Positions 23,420 to 34,334 of a stretch of 64,000 bases of DNA are shown piece after piece (the first letter of the stretch is position 1; every line of letters begins with the position of its first letter). The stretch spans positions 27,225,370 through 27,289,369 of the forward strand of contig OX465102.1 of the NCBI GenBank assembly GCA_949987565.1, given 5' to 3'. The notes under the pieces were generated by a model. It had not been told where the DNA came from. It did no database searches and saw only the letters and a list, made by a program, of their open reading frames with translations. Source of the stretch: Luidia sarsii (Eukaryota > Echinodermata > Asteroidea > Paxillosida > Luidiidae). The position numbers and the translations under genes are program-made.

Positions 23420-24457
23420 GCTTAGGCGCCGTGGCCGTCCTCTCGACGCTAGCCGTCGCCAGCGACATCTACCGGCAGCGCCGGTCCCGACTCCACACGC
23501 TGGACAGTCTCCTCCGGCAGTACGTCATCAACAAGCTGATCGGGCTGATCGGGCGCCGCATGCGCTGCCGCCTGGAGCGGGACACCCGCAACTGCCGGGC
23601 TGTCCAGGAGGAGCTCCTGCTGGCCCGGCTCCGGGAGACGGCCGGCCTCGCCTACGGGCGGGACCACGGCCTGGCCGCCATCGCCGACCGGGAGGCCTTC
23701 CGGCGGCGCCACCGGCTGACCAAGTACGCGCACTTCAAACCGTATGTGGAGCGCGTCGCGGCCGGCGAGGAGGGCGTCCTGACCCGGGAGCGGCCCGTCC
23801 TCCTGGGCGTGACCTCGGGCACGTCGGGCCACAGCAGCGTCATCCCTATGACCAAGGGCCAGTCGCTGGGCTTCTTTGCCCAGGGGGTGTCGGTCCTCTA
23901 CGACGCCATGTACGCCGCCTACCCGCGGACAAACAGCCTGCAGAAGATCCTCAAGTTCTTCTACGCGCCCAAGTCCCGGGTCTCGCCCGGAGGCATCCCC
24001 GTGGGGCCCAACTCCTCCTCGCCCAAGTCCACCCGGGGCCTGCTGCCCCTCTACACCACGCCGCTGGCCGGCTACGACATAGCCGGCGAGCCGGAGGCCC
24101 TGTACGTGCACCTCCTCTTCGCCCTGATGGATCGCGACCTGGGCATGATCGAGGCCAACTTTGCCTCTCTGGTCCACACCGGCTTCGCCGAGCTGGAGCG
24201 GAGCTGGCCCGCCCTCGTCCGGGACATCCGGTGCGGCGGCCTCTCTGCCAGCCTGCAGGTTGAGCCGGACGTCCGGCGCCGACTCGAGCGCCTGATGAGG
24301 CCCGACCCGGCGAGGGCCGAGGAACTCCAGCGGGAGTTTGAGAAGGGCTTTGAGGGCATCGCCAAACGGATCTGGCCCCACCTGAACGTGATCTCGGCCG
24401 TGGATTCGGGGCCCTTCCAGATGTACGGCCGACTACTCAGCGAGCGCTATACCAAAG
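23420..24457 (+). CDS. GHDC: GH3 large coding exon
   Basis: Acceptor tcctaccag/g, donor aaag/GTCTGT, phase 1 at both ends. Strongly GC-rich. Contains GVTSGTSGHSSVIPMTKG and ends RLLSERYTK. An alternative acceptor (ctta g, 23425) would shift the start by five bases and break the phase with most upstream options. Confidence 0.9.
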
Positions 24458-27400
24458 GTCTGTGCGATTGAGTCACATGCAAACAAAAAGTTCTCTGCCT
24501 TGCAGCAAGCAAAATACCAATTCTCAGAAATGTAGAGGGCGCTTGACGGTTTGACCCTCGTAGCACTTTTCTTTTTTTTTTTGCCTTTGAGAAACCTCCT
24601 GCCATTAACTCTCTCCAAACCACAGGGTGTGAGCAAAGAAAATCCCATGGTCACAGAAACGCACAGAGCCAGACTATGCAGTGTGTACATGCACTTGCAT
24701 TTGCTATTGTGGGTGCACTTCTGATTAAGTGTAACCATTGAAAGTGAAAGAAATTAGTGATCATCGCTCGTGAGATGGAGTGTGGCTCTGAGAAAAGCCG
24801 GTAACTCAATGCTGAGTTATGTTGTGTTACTGGCTTAGAGTTTGAGTTGCCGGCCCCCCTCAGAGCCACACACCATCTCATAAGGAATAACTTACATGAT
24901 GTCACCGCCAACGTTCCACTTTATACTTCCACCGTGCGAACCTTCAAATCTTATCTTTTTCCCTATATAGGCATCCCAACCTACTCGGCACTGTACGCAG
25001 CTACTGAGGGACTACTGGGGGTCAACCTTTGGCCGCAGAATGACAAACGCCACTATCTCCTGGCTCCTCGAAGCATGTTCTACGAGTTCATTCCAGTGGA
25101 GCAAATGTAAGAAAGTCTACAGACCAACAGCCGTGAGAAAAAGCATATCAGATTGAGACCGCGTCCACTTTGTGTGAAACTGCTGCAGCCAGGTTTACAG
25201 CAATTGGTTGTGTGCATCTGAATGAAAAGAGGGGTATGATCCCTGAAGTGGTTGAATGTTTCCGAAGGCCGACCCAACCCTGGCAAAGATAAATTAACTA
25301 TTTGGAAAGGCTGCCATCTAAGGAATCGATACCTTGAGTGCGAAGAGCAGTCCTGGTCTTTTGGGTTTTTTTTTTTAGTTTTTTTTTTTTTAGGAGAGGG
25401 ATTTCTTTGTTGTTCCCAGTCTGTTTTTACTTTATTTGAATAACAATGGGGCCTCCCATTTCTCATTTGAAACCCTCATTGAATTGCATTCTCCTTGACA
25501 CCGTGCAGCTTTGAGGACCAGCCGGAAACCCTGTTCATCGATCAGGTCACCAAGGGCTCCACCTACGAGCTGGTGATCACCAACGCCGGGGGCCTGTACC
25601 GATTCCGTCTGGGAGATGTGGTCGAGGTCGTGGACCTCTACAACGAGTGCCCCGTCGTGGAGGTGAAATACAGGTGCAGACCCTTGCGTTGACTCGTCCC
25701 CTTCCCCCCGAAGTAAAGTCTGTAGATTTTGGACCGTAATGCACATTGTTCTGGCACAAAGCTTCGCTCCTCGATAAATTCCATTGTGATTCTATGTTGG
25801 TGAGTTTTCTGTGTTTGAAGCCTGGCCAAGGTGCAAGGTTGACCACAGTGTCACGTCAATCATTTATGCAGTGTATCACATTTACAAGGAATTTCCAAGG
25901 GGGATTATATTCTCAGTACACCCATTTTCTCACTCCCGGGGAAATAAGTTTCCCAGGGATTTACCCCGCCTCACACTACCGATCATTTTCCAGGCAATTG
26001 TGGCGACCTTAGTAGTGTCAAACCGAACATGCACTGCCGTGGTCGATTTGATCAAACCTGTCGTGACTTGCAATCCATCGCAAGACAGTGAGCGGTGCAC
26101 GGAAACCATACGGTCTATCACAAATTACAATGAGTTACCAATTGTAAGTTGTTATTAATTGGTTTGCGGTGACACCATGTGTATCATCTCTTTTGAGACT
26201 GAGTGTGGCTCTGAAAAGAGCCGGTGACTCAACGTTTCGAGCAGTGTGTACTCTGCTCGTCGTCAGGAGACTGGTCAGGAGAAAAGTGTCTCCTGACGAC
26301 GAGCAGAGTACACACTGCTCGAAACGTTGAGTCACCGGCTCTTTTCAGAGCCACACTCAGTCTCAAAAGAGATGATACACATGGTGTCACCGCAAACCAA
26401 TTAATAATAATTGTTTCCACCATGCAAACCTTCAAGTCTTTTCTAATTGTAAGTTTTTTAGTTATGATCGTATCACTTTGTGAAATCCACCCCTGGTCGC
26501 GGTCAGCACACATGCCCAGGGGGTCAGCTACCCCTGCTGGGAAATGCGCATAACCCCAGGGTTAGTACACTCTCCCCTGTCCCCAAGCTGCTTGTTTTGT
26601 TTTTCAAATTTGTCAACGTTGCTCGCGGAGACCCCAAATCCAAACGGTCACTGTACAGCAGGCTCCGTAAGCCCATCTCAAGCCAAATGTGATACAGGCT
26701 GTTTATTCTGTCTTCCCCCCCCCCCCACCTCCTCCCTCCTGAGTGTTCACTGCCAGTAGTGTGACGAGGCCTCTATCAGTGGACCTTTCCCATGAAATAT
26801 GCAAATTAGACCTAGCGCATGCGCTTAACTAAATTGGTGGGCAAGCGGGCTGCCAACCAATCATAGTTTTCCACGGGCGTGTGCGCGTTCATTCTCACTA
26901 ACAGTTTGGCGTGCGGTCATTGGCTATTCAGCGTCTCCTGCGCGCGCATTTCGAAACCTGCACGCAACGCGCACTCGTTTGCCCACCAATTTAGTAAAGC
27001 GCATGCGCCAGCTTTTGTTTGCGTATTTCATGGGAAAGGTCCATTGGTTTGTTGTTGCTGTTTCTCTGCACGCAGGAAGGGCCAGTATCTGAACGTGAGA
27101 GGGGAGAAGATGTCGGAGGACGTCCTGTACCGTGCCCTGACCGAGGCTGTGACAGGCTGGCCCGGCCTGTCCCTGGTGGACTACACCTGCGCCGAGAGCC
27201 CTCTGCTGGACATCGGTGAGTCGCGCAGGCTTGTCAAGCGTCCCTGTATATCAGTCAATTGATGCGGGCTCAAGTTGTCACCCTCTCCCCTGGTGATCCC
27301 CGGTATTACGGATCCGTCGTGGCCAACGACAACGACCAGATACCGCAGCCACGGCAGCAGTCTCATGTGCAAGAAGAAGAAGAAGAAGTGAATTTAAGGA

Positions 27401-30400
27401 AAACAAACTGTGAACCTTTTAAACAACGCAGTGGCTGTTGTTACGGCAGTCTGAGCTATCCAGCCCTTAGATGGTAGCCTTCCCTAATAGTCAACCAGTC
27501 TTTACTGGGGTGCGGGTCTGTCAGAATCAGTCCAACCATTAACTGCCGAATATCTTCAGGGATCACACCCCCGCTTTCATTCAGATGCAAGCAATAAACC
27601 TGGATACAGCAGCTCGGGGATCACACAAAGTGGATACAACTTCTTCTTTTTTCAATTCGAGTCAAACAAACAAAGAAAAACTTTCAATAGGAACTTATGA
27701 ACAAATTGAAAAATTGGCAAAGGAAACTTTCAAAACTTTGAATCCAAGACTTCTTGGGCCAGTTTCATAGAGCTGCTTAAGCACCAGAGTTTGTCTAAAG
27801 CACACAAAAGTCATCGCCCTCAGGGTTCTAGTCAAACCAATTTTAGTGGTTTGCTCTAGAAATGAAGTTGAGCCGCGGTGAGAAAAATGCAGCGCAACAT
27901 GATCAAGGTCCAGGGCCAACATTTTCACCGTTCCGACTCACCAGTTCCACTTTCGGCATTTTCATCCTCATTTTCTTTGAGTTCCTTCCTTTTTCGCTTT
28001 CCGGAGAATTCCTCTATTTTTTTTTTTTACGCAGCTATCGAGAATTTAAAACCGCGCGCCAGTCAGCCAGTAAATACTTTGGCACACATGCACACAGGAA
28101 ATTACATCGTCTTGTAAACATTGAGAATCAGTGCTGCACATTTCAAAACACAGAAAGGAGTGAGCTTTTATTCAGGAATGTGATCCAAATTCACGATATT
28201 GGCAATACTTTTATTCACTGCGGAAATTCGTGCGGGGCGGCAGAGTTTATTTCAGACCTACGTTCCGGGCTGGCTGGCCTGCACAGCGCCGCCCACCGTG
28301 GCTAGAACCCAGATCGCCCTACCTCCCAAAACTCCACCTTTGTTTCGCGCTAAGTAAAAGGCCTTTTCACACTATGAAAAATCTCCGTGTTGAACACGGG
28401 TCGGACCCGTGTTGAAATGACTGACCTTTTCACACTACAACATTTCAACACGGGTCGGACCCGTCTAGAGCGCTCGACCCGTGTTGAAACCAACCCTGCT
28501 CGGGAGGTGGGTTGAGAGCTCGTGTTGAAAATTTCAACACGTGTTGAAAGCCGTAGTGTGAACGTCTCCGGGTTGAGTTCGACCCGTGTTGGGAGACGGC
28601 CGAGTGCGCATGCGTAGCAGCGCCACACTGTAGATATTGTACTGTGCAACGAACAAACATGCCAGATTTTGTTGTTGCATGCACGGACGTATATTTATAC
28701 GTCCTTGGTTGCATGGGGTATTAAACCCCACATGCAAAGGCTGCGCTGCCTCGAGTTCAGTACATGTACAGGCACAAGAAACATGACAACTTCTCTGGCT
28801 GTAGGCACATAATTTGCTTGTCTTGAAGCAATATCCCTGTCATTATCGGATTGGAAAAATGTGTCTTTTTACAATCATGTATAATTATAAGAAGCTCTCG
28901 CAGGGCGAGATCGGCAAAAAAACGGGTCATAACAAAGTCGTCAGCGATGCACTGTAGTCTGTACTACGATGTCAAACTTCGCGTGCGTGCATGTGGCGGC
29001 AGAAAATACGAGAAGTCATTCGATCGATTTTACTAAGGAGTAAGGGAGGTTTAAAAGACCACTATACAAATTATAAAACTATTGTACTTATAAATCAACG
29101 TTGTAATTTTCTTTCATCAAACAGTGGCAACAAATAAACAATAGCTACTGCGTCGCAGAAAATAAGCGAGGCGCTGGCGGCTGCCGGATTCGAGAAGTCA
29201 GCAATACAGTGCCGTGACGCACCGCAATGCATTATGGGGGTTTTCAGATTGGACCCGTGTTGAAAGTTCGATGCCGTGTGTAGTGTGAAACGATCACGCA
29301 TTACACGGGTCGAAACATTACACGGGTTGAGAAAATTCTGGCGTGGCGTTGCCTAGTGTGAAACCGCGGCGAGAGTGACCCTTTTTTAATTCAGCACGGG
29401 TCGGACCCATGTCGGACCCGTGTAAGTTTCAACACGTGTTGAACGTTATAGTGTGAAAAGGCCTAAAGATTAGTGGAAGGTAAGCCAAAAGCAATCGAGA
29501 TCACATAGCAGTACATGGTTTGTAATCCTGTCAAAACAAGGAGCACTTAAGCAGATTTTCACGCTTAAGCGGCTGTATTAAATTGGGCCCTGGTGTAATG
29601 AACCACTGCTCATATCTCCTGAGCCCACCAGCCCTGTAGATTCCAGCCTTCACAGATAGTCAAATATCTTTGCTGGGACGGAGGCGCCAGTTAAAAGCAT
29701 TCCACCGTGAACTGTTGTATACCGCCAGTGATCAAGCCCCTACTGCATTACCATGTAAACAGCAATTTGTTGTAAACCTGGATGTCAGCATTTCAGGGAT
29801 CACACAAAATGGATGCAGCTCTGTAAACTTCAAGTCCGATGGAAGTTAAGGTTCCGTTTGTCTGACTTTGGGTTCCTGGGATGGATTTCACCAAACTCGT
29901 CGTAACTTACGATCAATCGCAAGTTGATGAGCACTGCACAAAAACATACGGCCTATGGCAACTTACGATGGGTTATCCATCGTAAGTTGAGTTACGATGC
30001 ATCGTAAGACTCTGTGAAATCCACCCCTGGACAGATGTCTGAGATGTCACACTCTGATACAGATGACTTGCATTTGCACGGGGTCGGCGCAAACTTTTCC
30101 CACATTGAACCATTGAACATTGAATTATTGTCGTCTGCCACAGGCGACCATGACAACAGCACCTTCCCCCACTACGTGGTCTTTGTGGAGTTGGCAGATG
30201 AAGCAAACCCCAAGGCCTCCGCCAGCCTGAGCGACGAGCAGAAATCGGAGGTATGCCCTTCTCGTCCACTGCCACCTTCAACGTTGATGCCCCCGATCTT
30301 CATACACATTAGGGAGGCCTGACGTTTTCTCGATCCGAGCGGCGAGCCGGGACCTTTCTCCAAGGCAGAGAAGCCGACTCTGCCTCTGAGAAAGCTCCCG

Positions 30401-31051
30401 CCAGGATTGAAATGCCGGGCCCTCCTAATTTATGAAAAAATTTGCATTTGGGACATTAAAGTCAGTAAGCAGTTTGCAATATTTCTGTATGTTACACAAA
30501 AATGGGTGAGTTGTGGGTTTGTGGTATCACCGTGTGGAGTGTCTCTTTTAGACAAGGTGTGGTTCTGAGAAGCGGACGTGTTTCTCCACCCATTCTGAAA
30601 TGCACAGAAATGCCCTCCATTTCCGTCCTGCTAGGACGGATATGTTTCAGAATGGATGTTTTGGAACTGATGTTAGCAGGGGAAAAAAACGGCATGCAAC
30701 TGTAATACTCTGTTCGCCATCGGAGGTCATCAGGTATTGAAGTTGTTGCATTTTCTGATGTTAGGTGTTGGTTTCAACTTTCTTTCCCTCCACCCCGCTC
30801 TGCTGGTTCCCCCCCCCCCCCCCCCCCCGCAGCTTGACCGGAACCTTCGGAGGCTCTCCTTTGTCTACAACTCGTTCCGGGAGAAAGGGAGCATCGCCCC
30901 GGCCACGGTGCGCGTGGTCCGCCGGGGGTCCTTCAAGCGGCTCAAGCGGTTCTCACTCAAGACCCGCAGCGTCTCCCTCAACCAGTTCAAGGTGCCTCGG
31001 GTGATGAGGCGGCCGGAGGCGGCCAAGTTCCTCTGCAACAACATCCAGTGA
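23420..31051 (+). CDS. GHDC: GH3 domain-containing protein (six coding exons seen)
   Basis: Exons: 23420-24457, 24971-25106, 25509-25673, 27076-27215, 30144-30250, 30833-31051. All join in phase with GT-AG introns, giving about 600 residues plus a missing N-terminus. GH3 proteins adenylate a carboxylic acid with ATP; in plants they then conjugate it to an amino acid. The animal role is not established. Visible family motifs: TSGTSG (about residue 130, ATP loop), YAATEG (about 356) and YRFRLGD (about 425), then a C-terminal lid-like domain including LNVRGEKMSEDVLYRAL. The protein ends FLCNNIQ and TGA; cagTGAGT there also resembles a splice donor, but length and family end favour the stop. Just before the large exon's body is a hydrophobic stretch (GAVAVLSTLAVA), suggesting a membrane anchor. 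No ATG lies in frame at the 5' end of exon 1, so at least one upstream exon is missing. It converges with NCDN. Confidence 0.9.
24523..24910. mobile_element. GH3 intron: Penelope-tail remnant and foldback MITE
   Basis: 24523-24605 is a degenerate copy of the hammerhead-like foldback (cttgacggtttgaccctcg, cctttgagaaacctcctgcc). 24765-24890 is an imperfect inverted repeat whose arms include gtgtggctctgag and ctcagagccacac, related to the perfect palindrome at 26152. Confidence 0.5.
24971..25106 (+). CDS. GHDC: GH3 coding exon with YAATEG motif
   Basis: Acceptor ccctatatag, donor caaat/GTAAGA. Encodes GIPTYSALYAATEGLLGVN and ends FIPVEQ. Confidence 0.92.
25509..25673 (+). CDS. GHDC: GH3 coding exon with YRFRLGD motif
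   Basis: Acceptor accgtgcag, donor tacag/GTGCAG. Encodes FEDQPETLFIDQ through LYRFRLGDVVEVVDLYN and VVEVKYR. The intron end just upstream resembles the terminus of the MITE family at 22890. Confidence 0.92.
26000..26512. mobile_element. TIR-type element interrupted by a palindrome
   Basis: The left part (26030-26151, gatttgatcaaacctgtcgtgacttgcaatcc) and right part (26408-26508, ending gtgaaatccacccctgg) match the compact element at 29875-30030. The two parts are split by the foldback at 26152-26407, so one element inserted in the other. Confidence 0.5.
26152..26407. mobile_element. Perfect 120-bp-arm palindrome (foldback MITE)
   Basis: Left arm 26152-26271 and right arm 26288-26407 are exact reverse complements by reading, separated by 16 nt. 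The arms contain gcggtgacaccatgtg, gagtgtggctctgaaaag and gtgtactctgctcgtcgtc. Related partial copies: 24765-24890, 30530-30600, 56476-56525 and 61678-61745. Confidence 0.9.
26781..27042. mobile_element. TIR MITE, GGACCTTTCCCATGAAATA ends
   Basis: Inverted ends ggacctttcccatgaaata and tatttcatgggaaaggtcc, then a second inner pair aaattggtgggcaa and ttgcccaccaattt with gcgcatgcgc beside it. About 262 bp, ending 33 bp before the 27076 exon. Confidence 0.8.
27076..27215 (+). CDS. GHDC: GH3 coding exon, C-terminal domain
   Basis: Acceptor ctgcacgcag, donor atcg/GTGAGT. Encodes KGQYLNVRGEKMSEDVLYRA and DYTCAESPLLDI. Confidence 0.9.
27590..27770 (-). mobile_element. tRNA-derived SINE (tail-bearing fragment)
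   Basis: On the minus strand it has the family tail (ttgccaatttttcaatttg, ttcctattgaaagtttttct, tttgtttgac-like end). The tRNA-like head is decayed. Confidence 0.45.
27755..27860. mobile_element. MITE fragment, GGGCCAGTTTCATAGAGC family
   Basis: Begins gggccagtttcatagagctg and includes cttaagcaccag. Related pieces: 22465-22530, 29525-29600 and the TIR pair at 34414-34744. Confidence 0.45.
28359..29464. mobile_element. 1.1-kb TIR transposon with internal palindromes
   Basis: Ends aggccttttcacactat and atagtgtgaaaaggcct are inverted. Inside both ends are clusters of cgggtcggacccg and caacacgtgttg palindromes (28395-28580, 29250-29440). TAAA occurs on each side as a possible target duplication. 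No transposase; reading frames are repeat shadows. Lies in the long GH3 intron. Confidence 0.75.
29875..30030. mobile_element. 156-bp MITE in GH3 intron
   Basis: Ends cctgggatggatttcac and gtgaaatccacccctgg are inverted with one or two mismatches; inner repeats of cgtaacttacgat and atcgtaagttgag add a second hairpin. Confidence 0.65.
30144..30250 (+). CDS. GHDC: GH3 coding exon, C-terminal domain
   Basis: Acceptor tctgccacag, donor gag/GTATGC. Encodes DHDNSTFPHYVVFVELADEA and ends SDEQKSE in phase 0. Confidence 0.88.
30306..30431. mobile_element. Foldback with paired hammerhead-like motifs (diverged)
   Basis: aggaggcctgacgttttctcg faces ccgggccctcct. The plus-facing motif keeps ctgagaaag, gccaggattgaaat and gccgggccc. 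One of several such elements. Confidence 0.55.
30833..31051 (+). CDS. GHDC: GH3 last coding exon
   Basis: Acceptor is a run of 20 C followed by gcag. Encodes LDRNLRRLSFVYNSFREKG and FKVPRVMRRPEAAKFLC, then NNIQ and TGA. Confidence 0.9.
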   Translation, partial: LDRNLRRLSFVYNSFREKGSIAPATVRVVRRGSFKRLKRFSLKTRSVSLNQFKVPRVMRRPEAAKFLCNNIQ

Positions 31052-31380
31052 GTCCGGTGCACTGGCCCGGCGTTTTTTGCTCGACGACTTGAGGAGTAAT
31101 TTGTGGTCGTTTTAACCACTTCTCGCCGGGAACCTCGGAATTCGGACCACAGGATGTGCTGATACGTGCCGGGATCTCTGAATTGGGAGTGTCGTTGCTA
31201 TTGTAATGTGCCGGGCCTTTCCGAATTCAGAGCGTGCTGTTGTTACACACTGGGAGCTCCGAATTTGGAGTGCCGGTTGTGTTGTTAAGTGCCAGGCCGG
31301 GACCTTATGAATTCACAGGTGGTGTTGTTACACGCCGAGACCGTCTGAATTCGGAGCGTCTTGTTACAAACCAGAAGGTC
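31052..31380. repeat. Degenerate tandem repeat downstream of GH3 stop
   Basis: A loose unit of about 55-60 bp containing gaattcggag and gttgttacac recurs four to five times (31135-31375). It would lie in or just after the GH3 3' UTR. No convincing AATAAA was found nearby. Confidence 0.5.
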
Positions 31381-32842
31381 TCCGAATCCAGTTTTGAACA
31401 CAGACTCTCTCATTTTCCCTACCACAAAATCATATGTACATGTAGCATGACAAAAGCCATACAGACGTCCAATTGTGCCAGCTTTGACTCGCTTATTATT
31501 GATTTGTTTCACAGGCATTTACTATTTCTGACTGATAAACGAGTTTTGAAAAGGGAAGGTCATGTTGGGCATTGAAAAGTGGCTCGGCGCGAAGTGGTCA
31601 ATTCAGAAAGCAATTTGTGACATGATTGTAGTGCCTAAAGATGCATTTGAGTGTAAATAATGAAAGAAAGCAAACGTTTCTTTTACTGGTTTTGGTTTGA
31701 GACATCTTGAATCAGCCATAGTAGATTCACATGGCACAGTACTTCTAAAGGGTAATCTGAAGCACTGCCTGCAATTTTGCATTTCAAAGGAAACCAAGCA
31801 TACCGTTTATATTTTTGACAGGTTCAATATTATTTGTCAAATCTAATTGTATACTGTTTGTTTTACTTGATGAAGTACCTAAATGGGATAAGAACATCAG
31901 TACACTGCTTGCAATATCTTTTTAAAGAAGAAGTTTTATTGTTCATACTGTATAACCACTGCCATTTCTCTGATTAGACTGTTTTTGATACATTCACAGT
32001 GGCAGATGTGAAATGATGATGGTATTTGTGACCCGATACAGCATATTGAGCATTTTTGTCCAAATTTGAGTTTGCAAGATTTACAACAAACAGTACCTTA
32101 GTAGCTTTCCAATAATGTTAAAATGATTTCCATACGAGGCAATGCAGTAACGGAAACCTCTTTCCTAGAAAAGGAATGCACACGGCGCGCCAACAGTGAT
32201 TGTTGCTGTGGACACACTTACGGATTCCACGATTTTTCAATATTTAGCCCTTTTTTTAAAAATCCTTCTAACAAATGATCATCTTATACATAACCTTTCC
32301 AAAAATGAAAAATGAAAAATTAACATTGATTTCGACGTGCATTTTGACAATACTTTTACTTCTGCCGCCATTTACTCGAAAAGAACTTTGGAGGCCTCAA
32401 TACACCATCTTAGGTCACACAGTCATGTTATTACTATTCTGTATGCAACCTGCAGCATCACGAAGCATTCAAAACTGACAGATGGTGGGGTCAGTCACCA
32501 GGTCACGATTCTCAAGTTCGGTGAGTGGACAGGACGGACCTGTCAGATCAGACATTATTGATGTGACCACGAGTCTAGATTTCACCCACATGAACACAGA
32601 CCAGCCCCACTCCTTCAAAGCTCACCACAAAATCTTTGCCATGTTTCAAATTTCAAAGAGGTTTTGCCCTTACTCGACGTGATAAACACCGAGTGCTCAG
32701 GCAGCTCAGTACCCAGCCAGATTTTCCTTTCTTGTTGGATTTAAATTGAAAAAGCTGCATCCACTCTGTGTGATCCTGGAACTGGTGTAGCCGGGTTTAC
32801 AACAATTTGATGTCACCACTAGCAATGTACATACATGTGTTT
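31381..32842. other. Gene-free spacer between GH3 and NCDN
   Basis: No gene recognised. 32650-32710 is a fragment of the 22.9-kb MITE family (ttgcccttactcgacgtgataaac). 32745-32815 matches a repeat also at 25145-25245 and 29775-29830 (tccactctgtgtgatcc). Confidence 0.4.
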
Positions 32843-33020
32843 TATGTCAAACAAATAAAGGCAAAACTATCTGGGAACTTTTGAACAATTTGGTAAAAAT
32901 GGCAAAACAAACTTTGACTGGACCTGTACTTGAACCCAAGACCTCTGGCTTGGCGTAGCAGTGGTCTCACCATCTGAGCTATACATCCCTTACATGGTGG
33001 CCTTCACAAAGTCAACTAGT
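32843..33020 (-). mobile_element. tRNA-derived SINE
   Basis: On the minus strand: tagctcagatggtgagacc (A-box region), ggtcttgggttcaagtac (B box), ggtccagtcaaag, then a tail with ttgccatttttacc, gttcccagatag and tttatttgtttgac. The best-preserved minus copy. Confidence 0.75.
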
Positions 33021-33599
33021 ATTTGCCAAGGGGGGGATACCAAATCATAAATCTATAACTTTGTACTTATATTTTTACGAGACAATGCATATATCATATT
33101 GATACTTCTGGCTCTTTATATGGAGAGAAAGTTGAGTGTGGTTTGCGACGACACCACGTGAGCATACCAATGAAGTATCCTCAGAACAACACAAACTCAC
33201 AAAAGAGATATCCCAATATAGATCGCATGTACCTTCCCTCCATCATTCTGCCTAGACATTTTGTGAAGAAAAAACAGATTTTCTTATTTTCATGAAGAGC
33301 ATCATAATGGCGTGTATTTCTAAGTGTGTACCAAAGATGAATGCCCTGCTCTTTCTTCTAGTGCTTGATTTATCAACCCATGCAAGTTTTTTGAATGTGT
33401 GAAATGTCCTTACATGGACTATTGGTGGTTTTCGTTTTTAACAATATCAGGCACAAGTTATATTAAAACAGGGAAGACCTTCAGATCAGGGCCTTTTCTA
33501 AGCTTCAGTTTTAAGGTCACCTTTATATTATATAAGAAGTGCTGTTTTAATCTAATTGATGAATCATAGTATTTATAGTTGTTGGGCGGCAGAGTAGCA

Positions 33600-34022
33600 T
33601 CCAAAGCCTCAGCCAGGGCCAGACCCCGAGCAAGAAACTGAACCAGAGCCAGAGCATAGCCTGGGCCAGAGCCATAGTCAGAGCCTAAGGTTAGAGTCTG
33701 AACCAGAGCCACAGCATAGCCTGGGCCAGAGCCATAGTCAGAGCCTAAGGTTAGAGTCTGAACCAGAGCCACAGCATAGCCTTGGCCAGAGCCATAGTCA
33801 GAGCCTAAGGTTAGAGTCTGAATCAGAGCCAGAGCATAACCTTGGCCAGAGCCATAGTCAAAGCCTAAGGTTAGAGTCTGAACCAGAGCCACAGCATAGC
33901 CTTGGCCAGAGCCAAAGTCAGAGCCTAAGGTTAGAGTCTGAATCAGAGCCACAGCATAGCCTTGGCCAGAGCCATAGTCAGAGCCTAAGGTTAGAGTCTG
34001 AATCAGAGCCAGAGCCATGGTC
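33600..34022. repeat. 60-bp VNTR, about seven units
   Basis: Unit contains gccatagtcagagcctaagg and ttagagtctgaaccagagcc. Because 60 is a multiple of three, frames stay open (a 214-codon minus frame 33458-34102 with repeats like VQTLTLGSDYGSG), but there is no sign of a gene. Confidence 0.9.
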
Positions 34023-34334
34023 AGAGTCATACACACATGTAGTTTAGAAAAGGCCCACAGTTTATCTATCTTAAGAGAAACATGCCTTATTGTAAATCTC
34101 AAACTTTAACAAAATGCAGCTGAACCGTGTGTGATTTATGAATCATAAAGACAAGGATTTGGTTTACACTATCATATATATATAATTGGGGCAATGTCTC
34201 ATTATACTTTATGTACAGAATGTTTGATAATCTCTTAGTATAAGGTACATGGACAAGTAGGTGAGCATTAAAAGTGACAAATAAATTTACATGCAGTTTA
34301 ACTGAGTGAACACCTTGAGTGGTTACACAAAGGT

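Noticed and set aside
23449..24381. 310-codon open frame antisense to the large GH3 exon
   Set aside because: It is the GC-rich shadow of a well-supported exon: Gly/Pro/Arg/Val-rich with no recognisable domain.
31043..31056. Splice donor at the end of the last GH3 exon (cca/GTGAGT)
   Set aside because: A good donor sequence, but the in-frame TGA gives the expected family C-terminus and length, and no further homologous exon was found downstream.
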